In this document: positions 25,736-41,300 of the stretch, piece after piece
Layout of the letters: every line of letters begins with the position of its first letter
Position numbering within the stretch: the first letter of the stretch is position 1
Assembly: GCA_004026145.2 (NCBI GenBank)
Contig: CP034979.1
Coordinates: 14,924,852-14,988,851 of the forward strand
Source of the DNA: Takifugu bimaculatus
Lineage: Eukaryota > Chordata > Actinopteri > Tetraodontiformes > Tetraodontidae
Length of the DNA: 64,000 bases
Direction of reading: 5' to 3'
Made by a program: the position numbers and the translations under genes
The notes under the pieces: generated by a model
What the model saw: the letters and a program-made list of their open reading frames with translations, nothing else
The model's database searches: none
Told to the model about the DNA's origin: nothing

Positions 25736-28700
25736 GCACGCACGCACGCTGAGGGCTCCCTCAGCTCGGACAGACGTTAACACAGCACTTGTGGTCGAGG
25801 CTGAAAATACCACCATCCAAACAGCACTACTCAGCCATTCTCTGCTTATTCAGAGTTTATCGTACACCACAACACACATTCCCATCATACACACTCACAC
25901 ACAGGCAGAGTCGCCACACACCGTGGTTAATGTTTAAAACTGGATCGTGTTTTCAACTGGATTATTCCCCGTGATCGATCACATATGGGGTCCCCGCTGG
26001 TTCACCTTCCATGGGAAGATTTCGGGAACAAATTTGCTCATATTGTTTCAACTATGACAATAAAAATGAGTCACAAAACAAGACCCACAGGCCTGCGTTG
26101 TGCAACCTCCCTTACGAACCGGGTGGTAGAAGCAATTAATGCGTCATGATGCCGGCCACTGCAATTAGAGTAAATTAAAAAACTGAATGTGCGTTGTCTT
26201 GTTTATCGTAAGGCCTGAAGCTGTTTTGTTGTTTTCCTACTATTGTCTAGTGTTTCATATTCATATATTCAGAGTGAGGATCCCGTGACAATGCCATACT
26301 CCCTTCAGTGGCTTTTGTTTAAAGAGAAGACAAACATTCTTTCTAATGATAGATTCTAATTTTGTCACCCAGGATTTATAAGTTTGTCCTCTCAGGAACC
26401 TCAGTATCATAAGCTATCATCAAGATAAACAGGCCATTTCTGCAATTAGACAACAATCATATCTGTTATTACAATTCTGTCAGTCTGAGATATTTTGCAG
26501 CAACATATCCCGAACATCAAAACCAAATTCCTGTCTGCACTCGTGCCCGAAAATGTGCTCCCTGCAGCTCCTGCATTCTTATCTCAGGCAAAAAAAAAAA
26601 AAAAAAGCAGTTGAAAGCGGAGTCAGACCGCTACCGGGGCTATATTGGTGCCTCTTATCAGAGTGGCTCCATGCTGGAGGAATGCTCTCTGGTCTACCTG
26701 GACCAACTTTGTGATGACAAAAATGTCTTTACCTTCCCCTCACCCCTCCCCTCCCCCCCGCCTGCACACTACCAGTAACAGTAAAACAGACACTGTAGCT
26801 TCACTAACGCCGTTCATACGTCGCCCCTGGACATCTGGCAGCAGTGCTGAATGGATTGGAGTCTGCCTGCGTGTGTTCGCTCTCGAGTTCTGACAAGAAA
26901 GGATATTGTTGGAGTGCCAAAGACTACAGTAGAGCAGGTAAGTCAGAGAAATGGAGACAGCCATGAGAGGCTGGAATGTAAAGACATCAAAATGCTCACC
27001 TCTGTGTGCAACTGCTAAAATTAAAGGTGGAATTTGCAGACTGTAAGCCCCCCCCCTTCCCAAATCCCAATAGTAAACCATAACAGGATTGGCTACATGG
27101 ATCCATTTTTCCCCCAATCAGAGTTCTGTTTGATTCGATGTTGGTGTTCTGGGAGGTCGGGTTGTAGCTGCAAACTGGGATAAAGATTTCCCAAAAAAGT
27201 CCCACGATAGCACTAAATGATGCAAAAGGCAGTGCCAGAAAGTCTGTCATACTCCTATTTACTCATATTGCGTTTGCCTAGATTGTTCTCTCCTCTGTCA
27301 ATTATAATAGAATAATCACAGTGGTCATGGTTTGGAGTCTGCACTCTTTTCTCTCCCTCAAGGATTTATTGATGGGTTTGACTCCTGCAGGAGCCAGAGC
27401 GATATTAAATTTAGCAACGTGACATTTTCTGCATTTACACATTCTTAAAATGGCAAAAAGGACATTTCTGTGGGAGACCATGCTGTATTTTACACAGTCT
27501 GTGGTTGCCCCTCAGTGGTATTTTCTAAGATCAGTCCTGACTCAGTGTGTGCGTGTCAGTGAGTGCGTGTTTGCCGTTTCTGAATAGTTTAAATGTAAAG
27601 TTTTTATTTCACAAACAGACACATCTATGTGAAACCGGTGACCACAAAGACACCTATTAGCCACCAAACTCTCCAGGCTACAGCAAAAACGATAAAACAT
27701 CCATCACTGAACTGAGCTTTAGAAATTTCCGAGCCTTTCTTGAGAGGAAAGGCATCTGTTTCCCAAAGCGGGCTGAAACGCGACTGTCTCGGCCAGAGTG
27801 CTTCAGGAGCAGATCCTGGTTCAGTGTCTGGGACAGCAGGGTAATCTCCAGATGTCACTAACCGCGATTAGGGTGGAAGGAGTCATGGAAACCACCAGAG
27901 CAACTGTTAACCCTCCTCTATGGACTTATTACAGTGTAATGAAGACTTTACTGCAGCGTGGCTGCTCCCGCTCCAGGAGCCCCCTGGCTGCTCACAGATT
28001 AATGATGTCAAACCCAAACCTTTTGTGTTCCCTTATTTCCTGCTCACAGCACGACAACCAGCCCTCTTTCATTACAGGTGTGTGAACCAATGGCGGCCTG
28101 AGTAAAAGTGGCGGCGACCTGCTACGCATTTGCCCTAATGCGCTGCGCACCTTTAAGTGGGCAGAGAGTTCATTAACGTCACCTGGCTCCCTTTAGGTGA
28201 CGTCGCTCGCAGTTCATTCCCTTTGTGGCCCTAATGATGAGGTGACACACATGGTTTCAGGTGTGTCCTCGCCGCCGGAGCTGCGGCCTGTAGCCCACAG
28301 CGGCAGGGCACTTTTGAAGTTGCGACTGTGCTCAGACCTCAAACAATGGCTTCGGCGTAAATTGCCGAACGACAGATTACAAAAGGACTCGTATTTGAAA
28401 TAATTAACAATCCTATCAGGCATCGCTGAAGGCGCCTGGATCTGCAGATTAACCACATGCTGAAGCGAATGTCTGGTTCCTGTCTGATTCACGTCATTAA
28501 CCTGCGATCTCTATCTCGGCACACTGTACACAGCTAAAACGCTCCCTGGAAATTCACAAAACACCTACTGTGGCCGTCTCGGATTCCACCAGCCACAAAA
28601 GGCAGCGGCAACCGATTGGCACCATTTTCAACGCTTGATAATCACGGTTCCAACGGCGGACTGCAGTCAGCAAAACTGTTCTCTGGGAGTTTCTGGGGAG

Positions 28701-29316
28701 GCCGCAGGAGCAGAACCACTGCGCTGACAGACAGCTTGTGGCGAGAGTCTCCACTGCGCCGTTCTTCACGGTTGAGCAACAGTCAACCTCTAATGCACGA
28801 ATGCACGAATCAAAACATAAACAATTGCTCCTTTCATACTGCGACGATGTCATAAGCGCCTCCAGCGAAACGCCGCTGAGAACGGAGCCCGCTCTACCGT
28901 GCACGTCAAAAGGTTCAAGCTCCACTAGAAAAGAATACTGCCTTTTTTTATATTTAGGATATAAAAATACACTTTAGCAACCCCCCCCCAAAAAAAACAA
29001 TCCTAAAAGTTACACCATTTAGACGCCAGAACATTTACTCCAGTGCGAGTCTAAAAAGTGTTTGTTTTCTTGATTACTTGACTGGATCTTATGATAGCGG
29101 AGTGTTTATCCCAGCTGAATGCACTTGATTCTCTTTCTCCGTTTACAGCAGCAGAATAAGACAGAAAGACAAAACGGGGAGTGTGGCTGATTACATTCTC
29201 ATTAGGAGGGTTAATGAGGTGTGTGAAGGTTGCTGAAAGAATGGCAGTGTGCTGCCGCTAACTGCTAACTACTTGTTTTCCTGCCTTTACCATTAAAATA
29301 AAACCCTCACAAGAAG

Positions 29317-29356
<40 letters not shown>

Positions 29357-32300
29357 ACGGGAAACAGTTCTGAGCCTCCAAACTTTCTTGGTTTAATCAT
29401 ATTTGATCCATAACATAACCCCCTTACGCATCACAGGCCTGAAAACCCATAACCCGACTGTCCCCACGCATGAGGCGCACTCCTCTGAGCAGACACCAGA
29501 AGAGTTCCAGGAAGGTTAACGATGATGAAAGAGCTTCTAAAAAAGCCCCTGCAGGCCACTTAAACGCGGCCGCAGATAGTGTAAAACGGGACGCGAAACA
29601 GACGGAGTCGGGGACGTCTGTCGGGTTAGACGCAGTGAAAAATCCGCCACGATAACAGCCGTCACTCGCTGCATGGTAAGTCCTCAAAAATCGCACTTTC
29701 AAGTCTTTGTTCGGAATTCCTGCCTTTCATTCATACGCATCGAGTGTTTGGACGAGGCAAAGAGAATCGAGGAGCATCAGGTAGAGGAGACGAGGTGTTC
29801 AGGGTGGGGGGTTGAGATGGAGTATGGATTCAGGCTGCCAGATATTTGGCCACTTGCCAGCATGCAGGCATGTTTGTCTGTCTCTTTGTGTGGCCTGCAG
29901 AGAGCGACTGACTCCTCTCCTCCTTTCTCACCCCCATCCGTTCATTTCTTCCTCTCTGCACCTTCATTATGATAAACATGCCTCTGAGCTGCGTCTCGCT
30001 TCACTTTCCCTCTCCTGCCCCCCCCCCCATTGTTCCGTTACCGCCGGGCAGCCCAGGACAACTGAGCCAGACACCCGTCGTGGCTATCGACATGGTGATT
30101 ACAATGATCGTCACAGAGGCCAAAAACCACACTTGAAAATGTGTGCACACGCAAATGAACATGTGGGGATAGTGAGAGGACACACGCAGACATGTGGAGG
30201 GGGTTGGACGTCTGTCCTGTCCCCTCGCCGTCCAGATCAGAGGACGGACGATGGAGCTTGGTGGGAAGAGACAGGGCTGCTTTTACAGAGAGAAATAAAC
30301 AGGCTGGTCTAGGAATAATCATCCCCCACCCCCCAAGAGTCAGCCTCCTCACTTTTTAGGACTAAATATAGGCTGGATGAAGAACACTAATGAAAATCAA
30401 ACACTGCACTGATGTCGACGGCAGCATAATTCAACAGCATCTGTTTATCTTTGTAGATCTGTTTTTCCTCTCCGAAAATGTCACAAGAAACTGGCAGAAG
30501 CGATGGAGCGGAGCTGCTCGCCGCTCCCCTTCAGTCTCCCTCCTCAGTGGCCTGAATCTCCTCTTTATTTATGCGGAACTTTGGGAAATGAGCGGCGGCG
30601 TCTCATTTTTAACCGCTAGGCCGCCGTCCTCTCTACGTTTTAACCACCTCGAGGCTGAAAGGGACACCACGAGTCGACCCGGATGAATAGGGCCCAGGAT
30701 GTATTCGCTCCATGAAAACGCCGGCGGGCTCGACGACCTTGGCTCCTCGCTCTCATAATACACACACGTCCACAAACTGTCTCCTTTTTAGTGACGGGAT
30801 TTCATGGATGGACTGCACTGTAATCATCTACAGCTTGCCAACCAATGAGAAACACGCAGCGTCCCCGGACTGGAACCACCAAGAGAAAACACAATGTCAG
30901 TAAAACTTATCAAGCCCACATGAGGGCTCACACACATGCACACACACACACGAGAATCAAGACCGAACTAGTTCAACTGTTGCTCATATTTCTTCTTTGA
31001 CTGTAAATGATTCATGATGTGTATGCAGGCTTTAAAATCCCATACGAGTGTGCACGTTTGGCTCTGCACTTTTCTGCCACCCGGGCAGCAAATAAAAGAA
31101 AAAAAAAAGAAGGGCTCTCAATCCACCCCAATTTCCCGCTGCCATTATGTCTACTTGTGTTTCTGAGCGAGTCTGAGCCTTTCACGGGCAGTCAGGCTGA
31201 ATGGCGGAGCGGCGCTGAGCGGCATCAATCACGGACGACGCTCACGGGCGCTATCGGCTGACACCTGGGTGTACGGTGGCAGCGCTTTAAGCAGGGCTGC
31301 GGCTAAGCCCTGTCCATCCATCACGCTGTCTACCTGCTGGACAATGGAAGAAAAAGTGTGAGAAGAGCAGATGAAAGGAGAGAGGGGATGAGGGAAACAT
31401 ACCCCCCAACAGGTCTATTATTACTACTATTACCACCTTTGCATCAGCCGGAGGGCTCAAATAAGCCAGAAATAATGCCGTCCCAAAAGCATTTTTCTGG
31501 ATCGGACTAATGCTTTACAATGAGTAGGTAAAGAAAAAAAAAAGGAAAAGGAAGTTGGCAAAATCAAGCGGGAGTAACTTGCTCTTACTCTCATACACAC
31601 ACACACGGACACACACAGTGTGTGGTCCTACTAAACTAATTAAAGATGTCTCTGCGTGAATGGCAGGTTAGCGAGAAAGTGGAAATCTGATCGTAAAGAT
31701 CGGATGACAGCATTTCCTGGGGGAAAAGAAAAAAACACTTGTTTGAGGTCAGATTTATTGTGGTGCCATGACGATGGATCCAGCACAGCTAACCACAGGC
31801 GACTGATACCAGACCAGACGACTTTCACTGAGGTGCACGTGGTCGGGAGGCGTTTCACTCCACACCGAGACGCATTCAAAGGAGGTGCAGCGGATTGATG
31901 GATGGTGTCCATTGACATAATTGACTGAGATGATGCATCACCAGTTCCTTCCTCTGTACAAAAAGGGAAACCATTAAACAAAATACAGACTCTCCCACTT
32001 TGAACTGGTGACATCATTTAGCAGAGGTCACGTCGTCCATTTTTACACACATTCTTCTAATACAATCTCCTGTGTGGATCATATTCTCGTGTTTTCTGGG
32101 CAGTCTGTTCAATCGCCCAGACTCGCTGTAATTGAGAGCAAAACCACACCGTCCTTAAAGCTCCAGAAGTCACATCACACATGGAATGTATCAGCAGAGG
32201 AGAAGAACACACCAATGATGGCGAACAGAGTATCCACCTTTTCATTTTGGGTCTCCTCTCTCAAATGAAATCTAAATTTGAGGCCAGTCCAAAGTTGGTA

Positions 32301-35300
32301 ACACAGTCCAGAGCCTTTAGTCTGACATCCATGAAGCCCAACAGAAGGAAACGCGTCAGTTCCTACTGATATATCAGATAAATATTCAGTGTTGCAGCGG
32401 GAGGTGATTGAGTTCGAGCATGAATGTGAAATGACAACAACAAAGGCTCTTTCCTCTCACCTTTACTGCCTCCCGTGCTCTGATGTATGAGACATCAAGT
32501 CAACCGTCCATCCCGGACACAAATCAGCTTATCTCTGGCAGCACAAACACAGATGCAAGAGTCCAGCGTAATCGGAAGCATGTCAGACCTCTGGTGCTCC
32601 TATCGCTGCACTCAGCTCCTTTCTATTACCCTTTATTCTCTTGCCATCTCTCTCTATTTACGCATGTCTGCTCACCAAACAGAAGGTTTCCACCATCTAA
32701 ACTTCTTCCGTTATTCATTCTGGGGTATCTGGGGATGTGCGTGTCCATGTGCTTGCTTATCTGCATGACCAGATCCAGACAGCCCATTACATGGGTGGAG
32801 CATTTTAAGGTTAGCTTCTGGTTGTGTGCTGTCCCGTTTGTATGAATGGGTCATAGATGGTAACGCTTCCTTCCTCTGACACCTGGATAAACAGCTGCAG
32901 GGTCTTTGACACTATCGGGACCTTTCATGAATATTACAGGGGGCTATCATGAAGATAACCCATGGCAGTGTCAGTGCTTTATTGGTGACTCTTGATATGT
33001 TCTGTGATTTATCAAAGCAAGGTCAGACACTGCAGAGCTGCTGGTTGGTGAAGGAGGCAAAAGGTACCCAGTAGAAATTGTGACCAAGCCTCAAGAGTCC
33101 GTTCGTGTGGAGTGTTTGTCTGATCGAGGCTGGCAGAGGAGGGAGAGCACCATTAGGCAGGTCCCAGCTGTGCTTCGCTGGGTGGGAGTCGCTCTGAGAG
33201 GCAAACAGTCGACACCACTTCCTGCTCCGGACCTTTCCTCTGTCCTCTGCTACTCAGTAACGCCCGCATCCTCTGAAACTGAGAGCCCGCATGAAACACC
33301 GGCAGGGCGGCGAGTGAAGTGAACCTCAGTACCGCTGCAGAGTGACAGAGGAGATTCATTTAGCTCACGAGTGTGAATTATCTCCGACCGTGGCCTCCAA
33401 GAGTTTGCAGTTGCTTCTTGCATTTGGTATGAATTAATAAACAGTTCTCATTAGATCACTTTCTTCAAATGAAAGACATCTGCCGTGAAATCTTTGGATT
33501 GCTTCCTCTCGACTCTTTGTGATACTTTTTTATTTCACTCCTTCAGACATTAAGAGGAGACGCCGAACGTCCGTTCGACTTTTCTACCATTCGTTACCGT
33601 CTGGCATTGCTTAAAATATTTCAAAAGTGTCTCATATGGCCTCAGGCTGTGTTCTTTAATGAGTGGCCAGCCTAGAGCGGCAGATGAGATCTGCAATTCT
33701 CAGAAGACAAGGAAGAGACAGGGGAAAAGTCTGCTCTCTGGGCTAATAAAGCCCTGCAGAGGTTAGGAAGGTGGACAAACACCCTCTCGTATGCAGATAC
33801 TCAAGTCACTTTGTTCAAATTTAACAATAAGATAGAATATGTCAACATATTCTGGAGTCCTTGCAAAGAGAATCTGATGATAACTATATTCCTACATGAG
33901 AAAAAAAAAAAATTTGCCTCTGGAGAGCCACACACTGGAGGTGGAAGCACATCGATCATCATCCACAATCATTAGCATAAAGACTGATTACTCCCCAGAG
34001 CTGCAACGCATCTGTGTTCAGTAATGAAAGCATGCCAGGACAGTTAGCATAAACTGCTGCGGCCAACCAGATGAGGCCAGCACCTTCAGAAAAGACAGAT
34101 ATGATAGATTCATGGGAAAAACAGTGGCTTTTTGTTCTTCAGAGGTCTAAGTTGAGCCAGCACGCCGCTGCGCTCGCTTGTATGATCCCCTCTCTGACAG
34201 CATGTGTCTTTGTGTGTTCTCCAAATCAACTTTCTGGATGGTTTTATTGCCATGAGTTCTGCATGGATGCCGATGCACAGCCCAGGGGCTAACAGCCTGC
34301 ACATTTGCGTCTGTGTGCATTTATGCCTGTGTGTCAGAAAGAGTGGCCCCCACCCCACCCCCCCTATTCCCCGGAGGAAGCTGGTAAGCTGTGTGTCGCA
34401 AAGCCATCCTGGCACTCAATAGAGGACCCGATGCCAGAGCAGGAGGCATGAAATTAAAACTCAGCACCAAGAAAAATGGGAGAGAAGTAGTCAGGGGGGA
34501 TAGGAGGAAACAAAGGATAATAATAAAGATGCAGGACAGGATGTAATGACTGGCACTGTAAAATCATCAATATTCAGTCAGTCACCAAACAAAGGAAATT
34601 TGCTACGGGACATTGGGAATGTGCTCTGCATTAATGATGCCTGCTGAAATGGTTCCACGCCGCAACTGCATCTGGGGAGGGAGACTGTCAGACAAAAAAG
34701 AAACTTCTGCAGCTATACAAAAACCACAGCCCTCAACTGTTTGGAGAAAACGTGCCGCTGACCCCGAGAAGTTCAAGCCATATATCATTGTATGTGTTGA
34801 CTCGCCATGTGGCCAGACGTACATTTGGTTTATGTTTCTTGTGATGGCAATAGATCATTCCGATGCATGACCTAGTTCTAATGAGACAGACTGTGTGTAG
34901 ATCAGGTACCCCCTATGAGGTAGCCTTCCTTTACGCCAACTTTGACCTCCAGGATGAACGCGAACTCCTGAGAGGCTGTGATGGATATGCCAGACGTGGC
35001 GTGTGTGATATACACGTTTGGGTGTTTACCTGCTACATCCTGTGGCTGAACTTTGCCATTTATTTTCTCCTGTTGGTGTGTTTTGCTATTCCCTGCGAAC
35101 CATCTCTCCTCGGCAGCCTGGCAGAGGTTGTTTACTGAGAAAACAAGCACACTCGGCTGCAGACACATTCACGGCTGGGAACAGCGGAACGGATGTCCTC
35201 TCTCTGAGGTTCCTATCTCACCCGGGCCCTGACCTTTCACCCCAGCTCTGTGAGTCAGGCTGAGAGCGCCCTGAGCGTGACTGATCCATTAGACTCCTGT

Positions 35301-38300
35301 GACAAGGATGAGGATGACATCTGAACCCCCACAAAGGGGAGGGGAGGGAGGAAGATGACGAACACGAGGAGGGCTGTGAAAAGCTGGGGGGACATGAGCT
35401 TCCTTACATTTCAGTAATCAATTTTAAGAGCTGACTTCCTTGTTAATTAGTTGTAAATCAATGGCACAAGAATAACTTCGTCTGTCCTTTCATTGCTTTA
35501 GATTTTCCTTTACTCTGGTTCGACTTAATGGGATCAAAAGCTGAACAACGCAACAAAAATATCAGCTACAAAAGAGTAACTTTGTGAGAATCAAATATCT
35601 CCATAACCACTCAATGACACTGAGGTCCTGGAAAAGAGAGACCTCAGTCAGAAAGAGGAGTGGCGGTGCAAAAAGGTGGGGAGCCGGAGCGATGAGGGGC
35701 AGGAGGAGGGGGAGGAGGAACTTTAAGGATGAGCGAGTGAGAGTGACAACACTGTCTGGAATGCTTTTGTCTGCATAGGCTAATATTTGTTGTTGGATTT
35801 TGCTCTTCCCCCTTCTCTTATTTGCCTTTGACAGAGAGGAATGAAAAGGAAGATAGCCAGCGGGGTTACCTAGTAGCAAGAATGCTGCGCATCTGCATAT
35901 GCATCTGGGGGTGTGCAAGCAGACTCCCAAGCAGCAGGTGGTGGGGGAAAAAAAAATAAAAAAAAACACAGATCAAGTAATCTTGTCCCACAAAAGTCGC
36001 CACTTCTCGCTATTAACCCTGCTTAGTGCTGCGAATGGTTGGCAAACATGCAGCAGAAATGTGAGAGAGCATCAGAGATTACAGGCGACAAAGAATGAAG
36101 ACGTACAAAGTCTTCCACACATTCTGCCAAGATCCCGTCCCCTCCCCTTACGCCCCCCCCCCCCCCCCGGGGAGACAGGGGTTGCAGCAGCCTGGATGTC
36201 TGCCTGAAGGCCAGTCTCACAGCGGGCGTGCTGTAGCGGCGGGACTTTGATGTCTTTGTGGGGTGACTTCATGCCTCACGTCCACGCTCATTAACTTTGT
36301 CAATGACGGATCAATGCGGGCTCAGAGAAGGGTCCTCGGCTTCAAAATTACAAGCTATTGAGTGGTCTGAGCCTGGACTGACCTCGGCATCACTTGGAAC
36401 ACAACGCAGTTACAGACTGTTTGCACCCATTTAACAAGCTGAGCATCCTCACACGTTCATGCTCCTCTTAGGTCTGCTATTCTCCTGATTAGTGCTCACA
36501 GCCGGGAGTCACGTCTCTTAACATCCCAGTTTTAATAGCTGGATTGCAGCCCCGCATCCTTTTTGCACTTAAACGCCAGTCGGACGGACGTAGACGCTCA
36601 GAACCCCACAAGCATGGGGGGCTCGTCTCGCACAGGAGACGCAGGGTCCAGATTTTAATCAAGTAGTCCCTAAAATACTATTAGTCTGATCTATTTCTGC
36701 TTTTATATTCACACTTTAATAGCTAAGGTTTTACTGAAAAGGAGTGTGAAAGAGAAACTCTAGGCTGGAAAATGGGCTGACAGAGATTCACCTTTTATTG
36801 GGGAAATTTGAGATCACAGTCACTTGTGCCTTTTTAATGATAAAAAAAAAATCTAATTTGTGCCACAGAGTTTAATGTATTCTGAACATGTTTTGCATTT
36901 AATCATAAGTGGCAGTGCAGAGATAATGAGGCTATCAGTATAGATTTCCATATGCCCGTCGTGCACCCAACACATGTAATACTCTCCATATGTTCCATAA
37001 GCTCTCATTATCTCATGAGTCAGTCACAAACACGTGCACACGCAATTTCCAACACTCACAAAACCAGAGAGCTCACCGCTGCTCTAAATATTTAAAAAGC
37101 GCGTCCGTCTGTCTGTCATTAAGGAAGCACCAGCACTGTGTGGTATCGTCCCGCTAACCCCAGATCCTCCTCCCTTCACTCATCTGAACCCAGCACATCT
37201 GGGTTAATGGCATCACTTCCTTTTCAGGTAAGCAGCCGTCCACACATACAAGAGAGGTGAGTCAGGGACTGTTTGGTTAAGAGGTTCCGAGTTCCTGTCC
37301 TGCCTGGGCCTGCGGAGATATCGGGGTAAATCCTTTCCCTTCCCCACGACTTCCTTTCCGTAGACTCAGCCCAAATCCCGCTTTTATCGCTCTGTTTGCT
37401 CTGTTGAGCTCAGTAATGCTCTCTAGCGTCTCTCGCAAGGTAGATGTTTATATGCATGTGTGTTTGTTCTGTCCCTCGTGGCAGAGCTTCCCCCAGCCCC
37501 ATCAACAGACAGAATGCCAGCTGTAATAAGAAGGAACCCTGTGAGAACACACACTCAGCACAGACATGTTCCTGGAAAGGAGAGTGGCGGTATTACTCAG
37601 CTCCTGCAGACGTGGACGCATGTGACTGTGCGCGGGCCGGATTGTAAACACGCACTTTTCCTGAAGTTGAGGTGGTCTGTGGAGAGCTGCTCTCATTTCA
37701 GACATCATTTATTTATTAATCCCTCGCGTGGGACGCACACACACAAACATACAGACACGGTGACAGAAATTCTGCAGATTCTTCCGTCACGCTCCAACGA
37801 TCAACCTCATTCCCTCTTCCTTTCCCTCACAACCTCCCTCTTTCCCCCCCCCGAAATCGATGGAGTGTTTTGTCACCCAACGCTGCGTTTCATGCAATAT
37901 TCATCTGAAGAAACAAGCTCGTCTCACACTCAATGAATTTTCATAAACTCGGTTTGGTGCTGATTGGTAAATAAAAGGCTCGGCACACATGCGCGCACGG
38001 TGGCACACACCAGCAACCCCATTATCCAACCTTCGGGAGAGGGCTTTGTTTCGTACCGCCGGAATCTGACAGTGATTTATGGTAAAGGAGAGTCACACTA
38101 CACCCTGACACACACAGCAAAACAAAGCAAGGTTACTGGTCCAAAACGGGGATACAAAGAGAGGTTAGCACTGCCCCCATGAAACTACACTCACAGCAGC
38201 TCGTGGCGGCACTCAGGTCAACATCACATGACTCACTAAACGAAGGCATTCTTCTCTTCTGACCGGGTATTTCATTTCTTGACAAATATGAGAAACTCCA

Positions 38301-41300
38301 AATCCGTGTGTGTGTGTGTGTGTGTGTGTGGTTAAACCAGAGCAGCCAGACACACCCTACCTCACAGAGCAGGTATGCCCTCCACAATGCCTTCTGCTGG
38401 GGCACGTTGGATCCTCTTTACCTCCGCTATCAGTTACGGCTCAGGTGAAAACAATGCATTCCGACTGGCTCATTATGAGTGCCGAGAACAGAAAGTAGGG
38501 ACTTAGCTGGTAATCCACAACTATTCTGGCTCCACCATTTTTGGAACACACACAGAGCCAGCAGTGAAGACCGTGATTCCCGAATGCTGCGTTTTTCCGA
38601 GGAAGGGCCTTCCTGACTTGGAGTGTGTATGTTTTTACTTAACCGTCAGCTGGGACTCACATAAGAGCTGTGAAATGTGGACCTTTAATGACGGGAGGAC
38701 CAGAGAAAGCTTAGCAGTGTTGTGCATGAGAGTTGGATAAGAGATGAAACACTGTTTAAACACAGACAAACACTGGAAGGTTGAAATACTCCAGAATTTA
38801 AGGGCTGCACATGTAGAATCTTTACAGAACAGACCTCTAGATCATTATTTTGTCAGTCTCAAAGAGGGAGAGGGAGAGAGAGACCCCAATTCTCATCATG
38901 GTCACAGCCATCTTGATGATTGACGACAGGAATTCAAGCATTACGACATTATTCCGGTGTGTGTTTCAGAGAAAGGCAAGAGAAAGAGAGAGAGCTAGAA
39001 GATGAAGGAGAGAGCAGGTGCGAGCGCCTGCTATAGACAGGGGCCTTTTGAGTGTTGTGTAATTGCTTTAACAGTGGCTGCTTGTTTGTTTAATTTCCTC
39101 TTTAGAGCAGCTCCTGTGTTACACATTAATTATGTTTTCTGGGAGCCCCTCTCTGCACCTCCCCCTTACTCAGTGACTGACAGCTCGGATGCCTCCTGGC
39201 CCAGCCTGGCTCGGAGGAGAGGAGTGGGCGACTGAATAGCCTAATAAATGGTGAAGGAGGGGTTGGTCACACCCCGGTCTATTGTAGCAGTGCTGTCACG
39301 CCTGACCCTTATCCAAACACACACATACACACACAGTCACATGCACAAAAGCTACTCTGGATTTGCCAATTTCAGTTCAATTTGTATTCTTACAAATGTT
39401 TTAGGATTAATTGCGCAAGTTTAACTTCTGTTTCAGGGAAAAGTTTCAGCGGTAAAAAAAAAACAGATCATTTGTCCACTTATGTGTCCAAATATATGCT
39501 CCTATTCCTTCCAAAGCTTGTTTTATTTTTAAAAACAGACATATGCACCTTCACATTACCTCCATCAGCGCTAACCCTATAACCGACACCCCGGCTGCCC
39601 CCCGTATCCAAATGAGGCCCCAACCATCGCCTAGCAACCCCAGAACAATGAGCTCCAAGGAGAGGGAATGGCTTGAGCAAAGGGCAGGCTATTCTCTGGA
39701 GATGGAGGGAGGGATGGAGGGATAGGAGCCAAGGTGGGAAGAGGAGGGGATGAGGGGTGATGGGAATGGCATGAGGACACATCTTTAACCGCGTCACAAA
39801 GATGGAGGCTGCCTGGGAAACGAGGCTGCGCTTCAGTAACCTCGCTGGACACTTTTGCTTAACTCGGCTGCACCGAGACTCGGTCACACAACTGGGAGCA
39901 AACGGTCAAGCTAATTAGTACAGCAAGAATTATGAGAATGCTGAGAACATCTCAGAAAAACTATTTCAAAGATAATTTATTATAAAATAAGATATTATAG
40001 AAGCCGTGTCCTCTTCCAAGAAACATTGAAATGTTTCTCTTATCGCAGATGGACAACATTATGACAAAAACAAGGACACTGGCTGAGCTCAAACTGCATG
40101 AGAAATTTTTATCAGCCCGGTGTCTCTTTTTCTTTGGAGAGAATGTTAGTGCGGATACATCACCATCGCTACGAAGGTCAATGAGGGCGAAAAAGCCGTG
40201 AGACCAAATGCATCATAGCCATACTTTGCTAAATCAGTCTCCATGGAAACCATAAGGAACTTTACTATAAAAAGCCCATAGATGCAATAGGAACGCATCA
40301 GGTACACCGTAAATAACGTTTCCTGTATCACGATTGTGCTTCTGTTATTACATCAAACAATTTGAGAAGGTTTGGTAGAAAAGTGGCACAAATGAAACAT
40401 CTAAATATTGAGGAAGCATGGAGGGTTGTCAGGTCTGCCAACGTCTTCCATGACGGAGCTGTCACAGGGCAGAGAAGAAGAATTTAGTTTTGATCACTCC
40501 AATCAAAACCCTGTCCGTCGGGCTTTCATATCTGGATTTCATCAGGACAGTTTGATGACAAGAAAAGATGTCAAGAAAAGAAACAGAGGGTGGTGAAAGA
40601 ATTGAATTTGTGTGCCTGCATTCGATTTCTGGCCTATAGTGTTGCTCGGCTAGAAGTATTTGACCTTTGGTGGCTTGCAAATAAGGAGAAAGGTCTCTGG
40701 GATAATGTATTGGACAGCGGAACGCTTTAATTTAGACAGACCATAATATTTGCTCTACTCTTTGGTGGCACGGACTGTCTTTGTGTCTGCCCCAGGGCTG
40801 TCTTGACTTCATGGGAACTGTCTGCATCTCCAGGTCTGCTCCACGCTCCAGTTGACCCTCACTCTTCACAATCCAGCGCGGGTAATATCCACTCCACCAA
40901 CACCAGCACCCACGACACCCCTCCAAACCAGTGGCTTGATCTCCACATGAAAGAGTCTGCAAGCTCATTACTACAGATGGGGCTCACCAGGGCCTCCAGT
41001 CCGTGGGCCTTGTCTAAGCCGCAGAGGATGGAGAAATTCATTTGGGAGTGGGGGGGGGGGGGGGGAAGGAGAATGGGTGCTTTCTTTCCATCCAGGCATC
41101 CAGGTGTTAAAGGTGGAGATAAGACACAGGGAGGAGTTAATAAAGGGGGAGGAAGGAAGGAAGAAAGTAGAACAAGGGAGATGAGAGAGGAAGTGAGGTA
41201 CAGCCAAGGGGGCAGGGGGATATGACAGGGAGAAAATCTGACAGCTTGAGGAGGGTTTTTTTTTTACTGCCATCTCTGTAGCGTTTCATCCTCTGCAGGC

